The translations under genes were made by a program, and so were the position numbers. 14,110 nt of DNA from JAZIHH01 sp036678685. Its GTDB lineage: Bacteria > Bacillota > UBA4882 > UBA10575. The stretch is from positions 1 to 14,110 of the forward strand of contig JAZIHH010000009.1 in assembly GCA_036678685.1 (NCBI GenBank), written 5' to 3'. The notes beneath the pieces were generated by a model. It searched no databases, was not told where the DNA came from, and saw only the letters and a list, made by a program, of their open reading frames with translations. Within the stretch, counting starts at the first letter, position 1, and every line of letters starts with the position of its first letter. Positions 1 to 6,909 of this stretch are shown here, one piece after another.

Positions 1-1892
1 ATTTACGACAGGGCCATGCCTATACCACGGTGGTGGCCGACGCCCTGGCCCGGTATTACCGGCAGATTGGGTACGACACCTATTTTTTGACCGGCACCGA
101 TGAGCACGGACTGAAGATCCAGCGCCGGGCGGAAGCGGCCGGCAAGTCGCCGCAGGAGTTCGTGGATGAGATTGTTGACGGAATCAAATCCCTTTGGCGG
201 CTGCTGAAGATCAGCAACGATGATTTTATCCGGACGACCGAAGAAAGGCATGTCAAAAGGGTGCAGGCCATTTTTCAACGCCTTTATGACCAGGGGGATA
301 TCTATAAGAGCGAGTACGAAGGTTGGTACTGCACCCCTTGTGAGACTTTCTGGCTGGAAAGGCAGTTGGTGGAGGGCCGGTGCCCGGACTGCAACCGGGA
401 GGTGGAGATCGTCCACGAGGAGAGCTACTTTTTCCGCCTCTCCAAATATGCCGATCGTCTCCTGGAGCATATTGAAACCCATCCCGAGTTCATTCAGCCG
501 GTGTCGAGACGGAATGAGATGATCAATAATTTCCTCCGTCCCGGCCTGGAGGATCTCTGTGTCTCCCGGACCACTTTTTCCTGGGGGATCCCCGTCCCCT
601 TCGACAGTAAACACGTGGTCTATGTCTGGCTGGATGCGTTGAGCAATTATATTACCGCCCTGGGTTACCCCGATGAACCGGAACTTTTTCACCGGTACTG
701 GCCGGCGGATCTCCATTTGGTGGGGAAAGAGATCGTCCGTTTTCACACCATCATCTGGCCGATTATTCTGATGGCGCTCGATCTTCCCCTGCCCCGGCAG
801 ATCTTTGGCCACGGGTGGCTGATTCTGGAGGGCGGCAAAATGTCGAAGTCCAAGGGGAATGTGATCGACCCCGTAGTCTTGGTGGAGAAATACGGGTTGG
901 ATGCGGTCAGATATTATTTATTGCGGGAGATGCCCTTCGGCGCCGACGGGGTCTATTCGGAAGAGGCGTTGATTTTACGCATCAACAATGACCTGGCCAA
1001 TGATCTGGGCAATCTTCTCCACCGGACGGTGGCTATGATCAACAAGTTTGCCGGGGGAACGATTCCGGAACCTAACGACTATCAAGCCCTGGACCGGGAA
1101 GTGATGCACCAGGCGGAAGCGGCCTTGCGGGAAAGAAAAGAATGTATAGAAAAACTGGATATTTCCGGCGCTTTGGCCGCCATCTTCCGGCTGGTTGAAA
1201 AGACCAACAAATATATTGACACCGCCGCCCCCTGGGCTTTAAACAGAACGGGGGACCGGGAACGGTTGTCAACGGTCCTCTACACCATGGCCGAATCGCT
1301 CCGCGTGACCGCCCTTTTGTTAACCCCGTTTTTGGTGGAGACCCCGGCGAAAATATGGGCCCAGTTGGGCCTGGACGGCGACCCGGCGGCTTTAAATCCG
1401 GAAACGGAAGCCGTTTGGGGGCGTCTCCCCGCCGGTACGCAGGTGAAAAAGGGTGAACCGTTGTTTCCCAGAATAGAGCTGGAAAAGGAGGAACCCGCGC
1501 CGGAAAAAGAAGCGGCGGCGCCGGAGGGGAAAAAGGAGGCGAAGAAACCCGCGCGACTGGAAAAAGCCCCGGAAATAACCATTGAGGAATTCGCCCGCCT
1601 GGATTTGCGGGTTGCCAAGGTATTGGCAGCAGAAAGAGTTCCGGGTACCGATAAACTGCTCCGGCTCCGGGTGAGCCTGGGCGGGGAAGAACGCCAGGTC
1701 GTGGCCGGGATCGGGGAACACTATGAGCCGTCTTCCTTAACCGGCCGGGAGATCGTGGTGGTCGCCAACCTGAAACCCGCCAAGATCCGGGGCCTCCTTT
1801 CCCAGGGAATGCTCTTGGCGGCTGGGGACGGGAAAGAACTGGCCCTGGTGGTTCCGGAGAAACCGATCGGTGAGGGTACCCCGGTACGATGA
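1..1892 (+). CDS. metG: Methionyl-tRNA synthetase (5'-truncated by window edge)
   Basis: Charges tRNA-Met with methionine in the cytoplasm. The reading frame is open from base 3, and the true start lies outside the window. The first visible residues lead into GHAYTT, the end of the class I HIGH region. A four-cysteine zinc knuckle of CxxC...CxxC type is encoded at 330-341 and 381-392. The KMSKS catalytic loop is at 837-851. After a charged linker rich in Glu, Lys, Ala and Pro (about 1480-1570), a C-terminal tRNA-binding domain of the Trbp111 type runs from about 1575 to the stop, giving the long MetG form. The stop overlaps the tatD start as ATGA, so the two are probably translationally coupled. 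One oddity is that the three residues before GHAYTT read Leu-Arg-Gln, where the family has Pro-His-Ile/Leu, so the first His of HIGH is not seen. This may be an indel near the window edge or real divergence. Confidence 0.96.
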   Translation, partial: LRQGHAYTTVVADALARYYRQIGYDTYFLTGTDEHGLKIQRRAEAAGKSPQEFVDEIVDGIKSLWRLLKISNDDFIRTTEERHVKRVQAIFQRLYDQGDIYKSEYEGWYCTPCETFWLERQLVEGRCPDCNREVEIVHEESYFFRLSKYADRLLEHIETHPEFIQPVSRRNEMINNFLRPGLEDLCVSRTTFSWGIPVPFDSKHVVYVWLDALSNYITALGYPDEPELFHRYWPADLHLVGKEIVRFHTIIWPIILMALDLPLPRQIFGHGWLILEGGKMSKSKGNVIDPVVLVEKYGLDAVRYYLLREMPFGADGVYSEEALILRINNDLANDLGNLLHRTVAMINKFAGGTIPEPNDYQALDREVMHQAEAALRERKECIEKLDISGALAAIFRLVEKTNKYIDTAAPWALNRTGDRERLSTVLYTMAESLRVTALLLTPFLVETPAKIWAQLGLDGDPAALNPETEAVWGRLPAGTQVKKGEPLFPRIELEKEEPAPEKEAAAPEGKKEAKKPARLEKAPEITIEEFARLDLRVAKVLAAERVPGTDKLLRLRVSLGGEERQVVAGIGEHYEPSSLTGREIVVVANLKPAKIRGLLSQGMLLAAGDGKELALVVPEKPIGEGTPVR

Positions 1893-2662
1893 ACCTCTTT
1901 GACACGCATTGCCATTTAAACGACAAGGCTTACAAAGAGGATTTGGAGGAGGTCATTCGCCGTGCCGGGCAGCAGGGAGTAAGCGCTATGCTGGTGGTTG
2001 GTTATGACCTTCCTTCCTCCGTGCGGGCGGTGGAATTGGCCGCCCGCTACCCGGGGATTTATGCCGCCGTCGGCGTTCACCCTCATGAAGCGGTCACCTA
2101 TGGCCCGGCAGTGGAGGAGGAACTCCGGCGGCTCCTGGCCGGGGAAAAAGTGGTGGCCGTCGGCGAGATTGGCTTGGATTATCACTATGACCATTCTTCC
2201 CGCCCTTGTCAGCAGGAGGTTTTCCAGCGGCAATTGGCTTTGGCGGCGGAGGCAAAGTTACCGGTGGTTATTCATAACCGCGAGGCCCATCATGACCTCT
2301 ACCGTCTCTTGCAGGCGGCGGGGGAAAACCACCGGGGAGTATTGCATTGCTACTCGGGCAGCCGGGAAATGTTGACCGGCTTTTTGGCATTGGGGCTCTT
2401 TATCTCCGTCGGCGGGCCGATTACCTTTCATAACGCCCGGAAATTGCCGGAGGTGGTAAAGGCCGTTCCCGGCGACCGCCTGCTTCTGGAGACCGACGCC
2501 CCTTATCTCGCCCCCCATCCTTACCGGGGGAAGAGAAACGAACCAGCCTATTTAATTCATACCGCCCGCCGGGTGGCGGAACTCAGAGGAGTGAGCCTCG
2601 AAGATATTGCCGCCTTGACCCGGGAAAATGCCTGCCGGTGTTTTCAAATTTCGGCCGTTTAG
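1889..2662 (+). CDS. tatD: TatD family metal-dependent deoxyribonuclease
   Basis: This is a TIM-barrel metallohydrolase of the TatD/YabD/YcfH family (257 aa, the usual length). In characterised members it acts as a 3'-5' DNase. Visible motifs are FDTHCHLND at the N-terminus (His7 and His9 as metal ligands), GEIGLDY (Glu93), a His at 129 in VVIHNRE, HCYSG (His153) and TDAPYLAP (Asp203). All the expected metal ligands are present. The ATG at 1889 overlaps the metG stop by four bases. A metG-tatD pair is the standard arrangement in Bacillota. The gene ends at TAG 2660-2662, whose last base begins a hairpin arm. Confidence 0.95.
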   Translation: MNLFDTHCHLNDKAYKEDLEEVIRRAGQQGVSAMLVVGYDLPSSVRAVELAARYPGIYAAVGVHPHEAVTYGPAVEEELRRLLAGEKVVAVGEIGLDYHYDHSSRPCQQEVFQRQLALAAEAKLPVVIHNREAHHDLYRLLQAAGENHRGVLHCYSGSREMLTGFLALGLFISVGGPITFHNARKLPEVVKAVPGDRLLLETDAPYLAPHPYRGKRNEPAYLIHTARRVAELRGVSLEDIAALTRENACRCFQISAV

Positions 2663-2701
2663 TCCCAATAGCCGGTATAGCCGGCAAGTTTGGGACGGCC
2701 G
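2652..2701 (+). other. Two-tier RNA hairpin at the end of tatD
   Basis: The middle stem pairs GTCCCAA (2662-2668) with TTGGGAC (2690-2696). Inside it GCCGG (2671-2675) pairs with CCGGC (2681-2685) around a five-base loop. Outside it CGGCC (2652-2656) can pair with GGCCG (2697-2701). The structure is strong, but no T-tract follows, so it is not a classical intrinsic terminator. It may protect the 3' end of metG-tatD mRNA or act as a processing or pause site. The role is inferred. Confidence 0.55.
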
Positions 2702-2707
2702 TTATGG

Positions 2708-2750
2708 TCCTCCAAGGAAAATTATGTCTTCCTATTGGCCCTTGGGAGGA
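2708..2750 (+). other. Second imperfect dyad upstream of the REC-GGDEF gene
   Basis: TCCTCCAAGG (2708-2717) is complementary to CCTTGGGAGGA (2740-2750) apart from one extra G, with a 22-base loop between them. The left arm has an anti-Shine-Dalgarno-like CCTCC and the right arm a purine-rich GGGAGGA. The remaining 50 bases before the gene hold no convincing sigma-A promoter. The two consecutive dyads fill most of the 140-base gap. The function is unknown. Confidence 0.4.
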
Positions 2751-2802
2751 ATGAGGAGCAAAAAGTCGAATCAGTACAGTTAAAGGGGGAGGGGGGAGCG
2801 GT

Positions 2803-3732
2803 ATGAACCTGGAGCGGGTCTTGATCGCGGAGGCCGATACCCGCCTGGCCGAATTAATGGTGGTTCGCCTGTCCAACGCCGGGTACCAGGTGACGGTTAC
2901 CGGCCGGGGCGAGGAGGTACTTCCCAAGGCTCTGGATTTTGAGGCCGGAATTATAATTGTCGATCAATTTCTTCCCGAAAAAGACGGATTTGAAGTCTGT
3001 TATGATTTACGCAAGAACCCCAGGACCCGGCAGGTGGGCCTTCTTCTTCTGACCAATGAAGTCCTGGATTTGAAAGAACTGGCCAAGCTGGGTCTGAGAG
3101 TCGATGAGCAGTTGGTTAAACCTTTTAACCCGCGCGAAGTGCTGTTTAAGGTTCACCGGATCATGGCGACCCTGCGCGTGCTGGAGATGGGTTCGGTCAT
3201 TGGTTTTACCGGCTGGGAAGCCCTGAGAAAAGAGATCCAGAACCGTCTTCTGGCCGGCGGCGATTTTGACCTCCTTTTTATTGACATCAAAAACTTCCGG
3301 ATCTATAACAGGCATTACGGATACCAGGCCGGAGATGAAGTCATCCAGTTGCTGGCCCGGATTATCCGGGAGGTTACCGACCAACTGGCTACGGCCGACG
3401 TGTTTTTAACCCATATTCACGGGGATGATTTCGCTGTCATGTTGCCGGCGGGGGAAGGAAGCCGGACGGGAGAAAAAATCCTTGAACTGTTTAATAAGGA
3501 AATCCTCCAGTATTATATGGAGGAGGACAGAGAACGCGGGGGATTGGTGGTGAGGAACCGCCGGGGTGTCCTGGAAAACGCCGGTTTGATGTCCTTGGCC
3601 GTGGCCGTGCTTGACACCAGGGAGCGCAAGTACACTCATCCTTTGCAAATAAAAGACGTGGGCGAGGAGATACTACAATATATTAAAAACAGGCCGGGTC
3701 TCCATTTGATGAAGGACAGGCGAAAAGAGTGA
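2803..3732 (+). CDS. Response regulator with receiver and degenerate GGDEF domains
   Basis: A cytoplasmic protein of 309 aa. The N-terminal receiver domain covers about residues 4-122, with phosphoacceptor Asp54 (in IIIVDQFLPEKDG), Thr84 and Lys106 (in VKPF). The acidic pocket reads Glu-Ala-Asp (10-12), so the usual second acid is Ala. A GGDEF-like domain spans about residues 135-305. Its first metal-site Asp is present (FIDIKNF, Asp161), but the signature is HGDDF (206-210) instead of GG[DE]EF, and no RxxD inhibitory site precedes it. Diguanylate cyclase activity is therefore doubtful, and a GTP-sensing or partner-binding role is as likely. The ATG at 2803 follows a very G-rich ribosome site (2789-2801). 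The stop overlaps the rsmA start as GTGA. Bacillus has yabE and rnmV at this point of the locus. Confidence 0.85.
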   Translation: MNLERVLIAEADTRLAELMVVRLSNAGYQVTVTGRGEEVLPKALDFEAGIIIVDQFLPEKDGFEVCYDLRKNPRTRQVGLLLLTNEVLDLKELAKLGLRVDEQLVKPFNPREVLFKVHRIMATLRVLEMGSVIGFTGWEALRKEIQNRLLAGGDFDLLFIDIKNFRIYNRHYGYQAGDEVIQLLARIIREVTDQLATADVFLTHIHGDDFAVMLPAGEGSRTGEKILELFNKEILQYYMEEDRERGGLVVRNRRGVLENAGLMSLAVAVLDTRERKYTHPLQIKDVGEEILQYIKNRPGLHLMKDRRKE

Positions 3733-4637
3733 ACAATACCGGACGGTACGATCAGTACGATTATGAACTCAATCCGGCTTCGCCACGGGTGGTAAAAGAA
3801 CTGCTGCGCAAGTACGGTTTTCAACCCAAAAAAAGGCTGGGGCAGAATTTTTTAGTGGACGGAAATATTTTAAATAAAATAGTAACCGCCGCGGAAATCA
3901 GTCCGGATGATTTCGTCCTTGAGGTGGGGGCGGGAATTGGTGTTCTCACCAGGGCCCTGGCGGAGAAAGCGAAGATGGTGACGACCGTAGAGACCGACCG
4001 CGCGCTCGCCCCCCTTCTCCAGGAGATCTTGGGAACAAGGAAAAACATCCGTCTAGTCTTTGCCGATATTTTAAAGGTCGATCTGCAGGCGCTAATTCCC
4101 GCCCATATGACCCCCAAGGTGGTTGCCAATATTCCTTACTATATTACCTCTCCGCTTCTTTTCCGTCTTCTCGAAGCCGGGATTAAATGGAATCTCCTTG
4201 TCTTTCTGGTCCAGAAAGAAGTCGGGGAGAGAATAACCGCCGTTCCGGGGAGCAGTGCATACGGGGCCCTGACGGTCGGAATCCAGCATTATGCCCGGGT
4301 GGAAATGGTGGGCACGGTTTCGCCCAATGTATTTTTCCCGCGGCCCAAAGTAAGTTCGGTTATTTTGCGTCTCCTTCCCAGAGAAAGGGAAAGTTCCAAA
4401 GAGACGGAGCGGGTATTCAAGTTGTTGGTCCGTACGGCCTTTACTTTTCGCCGGAAAAAATTGAGCAATGCTTTGCAGGGGATCCTTTCGGAACTGGGGG
4501 GAGAAGAAAGGGTACAGGAGGCGTTCCGGGCGATGAATCTGGACCCCGGGGAAAGAGGAGAAAACCTTTCTCCTGAACAGTTCTGGACGTTAGCGTCTCA
4601 CTTGACGAAACGGGGAGAGGAAAGATGTACTTTATAA
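3729..4637 (+). CDS. rsmA: 16S rRNA (adenine1518/1519-N6) dimethyltransferase
   Basis: KsgA/RsmA dimethylates two adjacent adenosines in the 3'-terminal helix 45 of 16S rRNA, using S-adenosylmethionine, during small-subunit maturation. The family opening LGQNFL is at residues 37-42. The SAM-binding motif EVGAGIG is at 65-71, with Glu88 in VETD as the likely ribose ligand. The catalytic NIPYY motif is at 134-138. At 302 aa it is slightly long because of an N-terminal tail of about 20 residues before VVKELLRKYGF. The GTG start at 3729 overlaps the upstream stop (GTGA), which suggests coupling. The 3' end overlaps the next gene by 13 bases. Confidence 0.96.
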   Translation: MNNTGRYDQYDYELNPASPRVVKELLRKYGFQPKKRLGQNFLVDGNILNKIVTAAEISPDDFVLEVGAGIGVLTRALAEKAKMVTTVETDRALAPLLQEILGTRKNIRLVFADILKVDLQALIPAHMTPKVVANIPYYITSPLLFRLLEAGIKWNLLVFLVQKEVGERITAVPGSSAYGALTVGIQHYARVEMVGTVSPNVFFPRPKVSSVILRLLPRERESSKETERVFKLLVRTAFTFRRKKLSNALQGILSELGGEERVQEAFRAMNLDPGERGENLSPEQFWTLASHLTKRGEERCTL

Positions 4638-5095
4638 GTCCGACCAAAGGCCGGCTCACTTTCGACCAAATGTTCCGCGATATCATTGGTTTTACCAAAG
4701 AGGCGCCGGATGACAACTACAAGTTGATTGTCGGGACCGATTCCCAGTTTCGCGAAGAGACCTGCTATGTTACGGCTGTTATTATTTTGCGGGAAGGCAA
4801 AGGCGGAAGGTTCTACTACAGTAAGGACCGGGAGAAGAAAAAGGTCGGGTTCAAACAGAGAATATTTCTCGAAACCGCCAGAAGCCTGGGCGTGGCTTCC
4901 CGCCTGACCGAAAAATTGGGGAAAATGGGTGTCAATGATTTGAACATCGAGATCCATTTGGACGTGGGGGAACAAGGCCGCACAAAGGAGGTTATTCGTG
5001 AGGTTGTGGGAATGGTGGTCGGCAGCGGCTTCGGCGCCCGGATTAAGCCGGATGCTTACGGCGCCTTTAAGGTAGCCGACAGGTTTACCAAGTAG
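4625..5095 (+). CDS. YkuK-like (DUF458) ribonuclease H-like protein
   Basis: A small soluble protein of 156 aa. It resembles the B. subtilis YkuK family, annotated as RNase H-like and without an established function. The recognisable segment is KLIVGTDSQ (residues 33-41), which carries the likely metal-binding Asp39, followed by a second strand (YVTAVIILREGKGG) and a Ser-Lys-Asp-Arg turn. The ATG at 4625 lies inside the end of rsmA, so it is the last gene of the metG-tatD-rsmA transcription unit. Membership is from memory of the family pattern. No catalytic role should be assumed. Confidence 0.8.
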   Translation: MYFISPTKGRLTFDQMFRDIIGFTKEAPDDNYKLIVGTDSQFREETCYVTAVIILREGKGGRFYYSKDREKKKVGFKQRIFLETARSLGVASRLTEKLGKMGVNDLNIEIHLDVGEQGRTKEVIREVVGMVVGSGFGARIKPDAYGAFKVADRFTK

Positions 5096-5136
5096 TTTCC
5101 GGGAAATAAGATTCGGGGGAAGGAATCAGACAAAAA

Positions 5137-5253
5137 ATGTCAAAACAAAAAAGGAAATATATTCATAATGACGACGGCCGGCTGTTCCGGAAATTATCCC
5201 AAATGGTGACGGGTCCGGGGTTTGCCGGCCTTGACACCCGGAGAGAAGAGTGA
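5137..5253 (+). CDS. Candidate small ORF (38 aa) ahead of recA
   Basis: An ATG opens 38 sense codons ending in TGA 5251-5253. The product is hydrophilic and basic at its N-terminus (MSKQKRKYIHNDDGRL) with no membrane segment. Codons such as cgg, gac, ggc, ctg and ttc match the neighbouring genes. A purine-rich AAGGA lies 12 bases before the ATG, somewhat far for a good ribosome site. The frame runs through the -35 of the recA promoter and its stop falls just before the -10. I do not recognise the peptide. It could be chance, or a small protein expressed from the upstream operon. Confidence 0.35.
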   Translation: MSKQKRKYIHNDDGRLFRKLSQMVTGPGFAGLDTRREE

Positions 5254-5259
5254 TATATT
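5231..5259 (+). promoter_or_regulatory. recA sigma-A promoter
   Basis: A perfect -35 TTGACA (5231-5236), a 17-base spacer and a -10 TATATT (5254-5259) preceded by TG (extended -10). The predicted start of transcription is around 5266, inside the LexA box, so LexA binding would block initiation. Confidence 0.85.
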
Positions 5260-5264
5260 TAAAC

Positions 5265-5278
5265 CGAACAAACGTTTG
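5265..5278 (+). promoter_or_regulatory. LexA (DinR) SOS box of recA
   Basis: CGAACAAACGTTTG matches the Bacillota LexA consensus CGAACRNRYGTTYG at every position. It lies immediately downstream of the -10 and 17 bases before the recA ATG. Damage-induced LexA cleavage would derepress recA-recX. Confidence 0.93.
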
Positions 5279-5295
5279 GAAAGGACGGGGGCAAA

Positions 5296-6348
5296 ATGCA
5301 GGCGGAAGAGAAATTGAAGGCTTTAGATATGGCCGTGTTGCAAATTGAAAAACAGTTCGGTAAAGGTTCCATCATGAAACTGGGGGAAGCCGGGGCCAAA
5401 ATGAGGGTGGAAGTAATACCTACCGGCGCCATTACCCTGGATTTGGCCTTGGGCGTCGGAGGCGTTCCCCGGGGGCGGGTGGTGGAGATTTACGGTCCGG
5501 AGGCTTCCGGTAAAACCACGGTGGCGCTCCATATTGCTGCGGAAGCGCAAAAGTTGGGCGGCATAGTTGCCTTTATCGATGCGGAACACGCGTTGGATCC
5601 GCTTTATGCCCGGAATTTGGGAGTGGATATCGATAATCTTTTAGTTTCGCAGCCGGATACGGGGGAACAAGCGTTGGAAATTGCCGAGGCACTGGTCCGC
5701 AGCGGAGCGGTGGATGTGGTTATTGTCGATTCGGTAGCGGCATTGACCCCGCGGGCGGAGATTGAGGGCGAGATGGGCGACGCCCATGTGGGTCTGCAGG
5801 CCCGATTGATGTCACAGGCGCTGCGCAAATTAACCGGGGCGATCGGCAAATCCAAAACAGTGGCGATTTTTATCAACCAAATCCGTGAGAAGGTCGGGAT
5901 CATTTTTGGCAACCCGGAGGTGACGCCCGGCGGGCGGGCCTTGAAATTTTACTCGTCCGTCCGTTTGGAAGTCCGGAGAACCGAGTCTTTAAAACAAGGA
6001 AATGAATTGATTGGTAACAGAATCCGCGTTAAAGTGGTCAAGAACAAGGTGGCTCCTCCTTTCAAAGAGGCGGAATTCGATATTCTGTACGGGAAAGGGA
6101 TATCCAAAACCGGGTGCCTGCTGGATTTGGCGGCGGAAAAAGAGATCATTACAAAAAGCGGTTCGTGGTATTCCTTTGGCGATATCCGTCTGGGACAGGG
6201 GCGGGAGAATTCCCGGGATTTTTTGGATGAACATCCGGAACTGGTAGCCGAAATTGAGAAGGCGCTTTATGAGAAACTGGGGTTGGAAAGAAAGATCGGG
6301 GGTCAAGAGGAGAAAAAAACTCCAAAAGAAGATAAAGGGAAAAAATGA
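5296..6348 (+). CDS. recA: Recombinase RecA
   Basis: An ATP-dependent strand-exchange protein that forms filaments on single-stranded DNA and triggers LexA self-cleavage. The N-terminal polymerisation helix and FGKGSIMKLG are at residues 1-30. Walker A is GPEASGKTT (67-75; the family usually has GPESSGKTT). Catalytic Glu97 lies in AEH and Walker B in VVIVD (141-145). The DNA-binding L2 loop is NQIREKVG...NPEVTPGG (194-213). The C-terminal tail is short and very Lys/Glu-rich. At 350 aa it has normal length and no intein. The gene is SOS-controlled through the upstream LexA box, and its stop overlaps recX as ATGA. Confidence 0.99.
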   Translation: MQAEEKLKALDMAVLQIEKQFGKGSIMKLGEAGAKMRVEVIPTGAITLDLALGVGGVPRGRVVEIYGPEASGKTTVALHIAAEAQKLGGIVAFIDAEHALDPLYARNLGVDIDNLLVSQPDTGEQALEIAEALVRSGAVDVVIVDSVAALTPRAEIEGEMGDAHVGLQARLMSQALRKLTGAIGKSKTVAIFINQIREKVGIIFGNPEVTPGGRALKFYSSVRLEVRRTESLKQGNELIGNRIRVKVVKNKVAPPFKEAEFDILYGKGISKTGCLLDLAAEKEIITKSGSWYSFGDIRLGQGRENSRDFLDEHPELVAEIEKALYEKLGLERKIGGQEEKKTPKEDKGKK

Positions 6349-6821
6349 AAACGGTTCCAACACCAATGGAACAAGCTTTGGTTTTTCTCAGCCGGAAGGA
6401 TTACAGCTGCTTGGAGTTGAAAAACGCCTTACAGAAAAAAGGGTTTCCCGCGGCGGAAATCGAAGAAACAATAGAACGGCTGAAGGAATGGGGTTATATT
6501 AATGACCGGGTCTTTGCGGCTTTAGAAATAGACCGGTTTTTACAGGCCGGAAAGAGCAGGGCTTTTATTAAACACCGTCTGGAAATGTCAGGGGTTCCCG
6601 CCGCGATCATCGAAGAAGAAATGGCGAAAAATTACCCGCCCGAAAAAGAAGAAGAGGTGCTGCGGACCTGGTGGAACAAACTGCGGGAAGGCCTCCGGGG
6701 AAGGGAACCGCTGGTCAAAGAAAAAACCCGGTGGGCCCGGCGGTTGTTGACCGCGGGTTTCCCCCGGGAAAGCGTCCAGGCCTGTTTTGAAGAGGACCGG
6801 CGCCCGGATTATGACTCTTGA
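6345..6821 (+). CDS. recX: RecA regulatory protein RecX
   Basis: RecX modulates RecA filament growth and ATPase activity in the cytoplasm. The 158-aa protein shows the helical RecX repeats. The first has ALVFLSRKDYS and a CLELKNALQKKGF helix (about 8-33), followed by EWGYINDRVFAALEIDRFL (about 49-67), a typical family signature. A further helical repeat extends to the C-terminus. The ATGA overlap with recA puts it in the same LexA-controlled operon. The stop codon lies inside the -35 of the next promoter. Confidence 0.93.
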   Translation: MKTVPTPMEQALVFLSRKDYSCLELKNALQKKGFPAAEIEETIERLKEWGYINDRVFAALEIDRFLQAGKSRAFIKHRLEMSGVPAAIIEEEMAKNYPPEKEEEVLRTWWNKLREGLRGREPLVKEKTRWARRLLTAGFPRESVQACFEEDRRPDYDS

Positions 6822-6846
6822 CAGTATTTTTTAAAAAAGATACAAT
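6818..6846 (+). promoter_or_regulatory. rny sigma-A promoter
   Basis: A perfect -35 TTGACA (6818-6823), a 17-base spacer made mostly of T6 and A6 runs, and a -10 TACAAT (6841-6846). The -35 overlaps the recX stop codon. It gives rny constitutive expression independent of the SOS operon and a leader of about 60-80 bases. Confidence 0.8.
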
Positions 6847-6867
6847 TAAGGCGAGGAGAACGATTTA

Positions 6868-6891
6868 AAAGCCGGGTTCTTACTCGGCTTT
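6868..6891 (+). promoter_or_regulatory. Hairpin in the rny leader
   Basis: AAAGCCG (6868-6874) pairs with CGGCTTT (6885-6891), and the stem can extend by a GT/AC pair inside. It is followed only by a weak T-rich stretch. It could end recA-recX read-through or act as a leader attenuator or RNase Y target for rny. Neither role is shown by the sequence. Confidence 0.45.
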
Positions 6892-6909
6892 ATTGGTATT
6901 GCCGTTCTT

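Noticed and set aside
3..812. Long open frame on the minus strand opposite metG (269 codons)
   Set aside because: It lies wholly within metG, has no ribosome site and its translation shows no family pattern. It is the usual antisense shadow of GC-rich codons.
840..848. TGTCGAA Spo0A-box match
   Set aside because: It is inside the MetRS KMSKS coding sequence and far from any promoter, so it is expected by coding constraint.
1072..1926. Minus-strand open frame of 284 codons opposite metG/tatD
   Set aside because: The product is Pro/Arg/Gly-rich low complexity, typical of antisense frames, and the plus strand is fully explained by MetRS and TatD.
2764..2770. AGTCGAA, one mismatch from a 0A box, upstream of the REC-GGDEF gene
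   Set aside because: A single 6/7 match with no adjacent promoter is expected by chance.
5296..6348. Possible intein or insertion in recA
   Set aside because: The coding sequence is continuous at normal length, with all motifs adjacent as expected.
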